From DASZZY01 sp036260395 (GTDB lineage Bacteria > Actinomycetota > UBA4738 > CALAEC01), in contig DASZZY010000032.1 of assembly GCA_036260395.1 (NCBI GenBank), positions 1-13,216 on the forward strand: a stretch of 13,216 nucleotides of DNA, read 5' to 3'. How positions within the stretch are numbered: position 1 is the first letter of the stretch; every line of letters starts with the position of its first letter. A program made the position numbers and the translations under genes. Below the pieces are notes generated by a model that saw only the letters and a program-made list of their open reading frames with translations, was not told the DNA's origin and ran no database searches. This document shows, in pieces, positions 12,452-13,216 of the stretch.

Positions 12452-13170
12452 GGGCCGCCTCGGAGGCCGCCGAGGTCCTCGACCTGCTGGCCCGGGGCGA
12501 GCTCCGGCTCCTCGGCCTGCTCCCGAGGGCCTCGAACCACACGTTCCTGGCCGAGATCTCCGGGGGGGATGCTGCCGTCCTGGCGGTGTACAAGCCGCGG
12601 GCCGGCGAGACGCCGCTGTGGGACTTTCCCGAGGGGACGCTCTGCCGCCGGGAGGTGGCCGCCTACGAGATGGCGCAGGCGCTCGGGTGGCCGGCGGTGC
12701 CGCCCACGGTCCTCCGCGACGGGCCGTTCGGGATGGGCTCGGCCCAGCTGTTCATCGAGGCCGATCCCGCCCACCAGTACTTCACGCTGCGGGACTTGTG
12801 CCCGGATGCCTTCCCGCCGGTCGCCGCCTTCGACGTCGTCGTCGGGAACGGCGACCGCAAGGCCGGACATTGCCTGTTGGACCGGGAGGGGACCGTCTGG
12901 GCCGTGGACCACGGCCTGTGCTTCAACGCCACGCCGTGGCTCCGCACGGTGATCTGGGACTTCGCCGGCCAGCCCGTCCCCCGGGCCCTGCTCGACGACC
13001 TGCGGCGAGTGGCCGAGGACCTGCGGGGCGGCGCGCTCCGGGAGCGGATGCTCGGGCTTCTGGCGCCGGAGGAGGTGGACGCCACGGCGGGCCGCGCCGA
13101 GGACCTGGTCGCCACGGCGACGTTCCCGGAGCCTGGCGCGCGCCGGTCGCGGCCCTGGCCGGCGGTGTGA
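12448..13170 (+). CDS. SCO1664-family protein with PI3/4-kinase-like fold
   Basis: This encodes 240 residues. Kinase-like landmarks are visible: Lys49 in AVYKP (46-50), a conserved acidic pair in CRREVAAYE (66-74), the catalytic loop VVVGNGDRKAGHCLL (130-144) with Asp136, and metal-binding DHG (154-156) in WAVDHGLCFN. The order K, E, D-R-K, D-H-G is that of the phosphatidylinositol 3/4-kinase and HipA-like superfamily, here in a compact form. Whether it phosphorylates a lipid, small molecule or protein is unknown. The GTG at 12448 overlaps the DUF3090 stop by 4 nt. Its position after a phosphatase and before another coupled gene suggests a kinase/phosphatase pair acting on one substrate; that is inference. 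Frame and family are well supported. Confidence 0.8.
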   Translation: MRAASEAAEVLDLLARGELRLLGLLPRASNHTFLAEISGGDAAVLAVYKPRAGETPLWDFPEGTLCRREVAAYEMAQALGWPAVPPTVLRDGPFGMGSAQLFIEADPAHQYFTLRDLCPDAFPPVAAFDVVVGNGDRKAGHCLLDREGTVWAVDHGLCFNATPWLRTVIWDFAGQPVPRALLDDLRRVAEDLRGGALRERMLGLLAPEEVDATAGRAEDLVATATFPEPGARRSRPWPAV

Positions 13171-13216
13171 CGGCCCTCGGCCGCTGGCGGGCCGAGCTCG
13201 AGGCGTGGGCCATCCC
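13167..13216 (+). CDS. Start of next coupled gene, possibly a class I SAM-dependent methyltransferase (3' end outside window)
   Basis: GTG 13167-13169 overlaps the preceding TGA (GTGTGA) by the 4-nt arrangement used at the previous junction. Only 16 codons are present, reading MTALGRWRAELEAWAI and then a proline whose codon is cut by the window end. The phrase WRAELEAWAIP resembles the N-terminus of a group of actinobacterial class I methyltransferases that follow SCO1664-like genes, but so short a fragment cannot prove it. In mycobacteria mshC is also found nearby; this N-terminus does not look like MshC. Confidence 0.4.
   Translation, partial: MTALGRWRAELEAWAI

Overview
The window is very GC-rich, almost fully coding, rich in GTG starts and in 1-4 nt gene overlaps. 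It carries families typical of Actinomycetota: a short MutY without a Nudix domain, a full-length Lhr helicase, a YihY/actinobacterial-holin/DUF3618 cluster, and the histidine phosphatase / DUF3090 / SCO1664-like cassette. It looks like chromosomal DNA of a high-GC actinobacterium, possibly a poorly sampled lineage. I see no rRNA, tRNA, CRISPR array, insertion sequence or phage structural gene.

Layout. (1) 1-2219: the 3' end of a DedA membrane protein; a luciferase-like (LLM) oxidoreductase on the minus strand, divergent from a MarR regulator with a compact shared promoter/operator; then a two-CBS-domain protein on the minus strand, convergent with marR. (2) 2220-4028: a 295-bp intergenic region with two alternative-sigma (SigB/SigF-like) promoter candidates, a structured candidate small RNA or leader and a strong intrinsic terminator, followed by an operon encoding a YihY membrane protein fused in frame to a holin-superfamily domain and a small DUF3618-like membrane protein. 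(3) 4050-9190: mutY followed by lhr, a base-excision-repair glycosylase next to a DNA-repair helicase. (4) 9216-11266, minus strand: a 52-residue zinc-ribbon protein and the psuK-psuG pair for pseudouridine breakdown. (5) 11290-13216: a plus-strand cassette of histidine phosphatase, DUF3090 zinc-binding protein, SCO1664-type kinase-like protein and the first 16 codons of another gene, joined by 4-nt gaps or overlaps.

How the parts work together. PsuK phosphorylates pseudouridine and PsuG splits the product to uracil and ribose-5-phosphate. MutY removes adenine opposite 8-oxoguanine, and Lhr probably unwinds damaged duplexes. The CBS protein and the YihY-holin/DUF3618 operon look like a general-stress envelope module. 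The phosphatase/DUF3090/kinase cassette is conserved in actinobacteria, but I know of no defined function; it is the best candidate here for an undescribed system.

Initiation signals fall into two kinds. marR, psuK and the phosphatase gene have a -10-like TANNNT box 6-7 nt before a GTG and no Shine-Dalgarno, suggesting leaderless mRNAs; lhr and mutY are weaker examples. The LLM, CBS, DUF3618 and zinc-ribbon genes have clear AAGGAGG-type sites.
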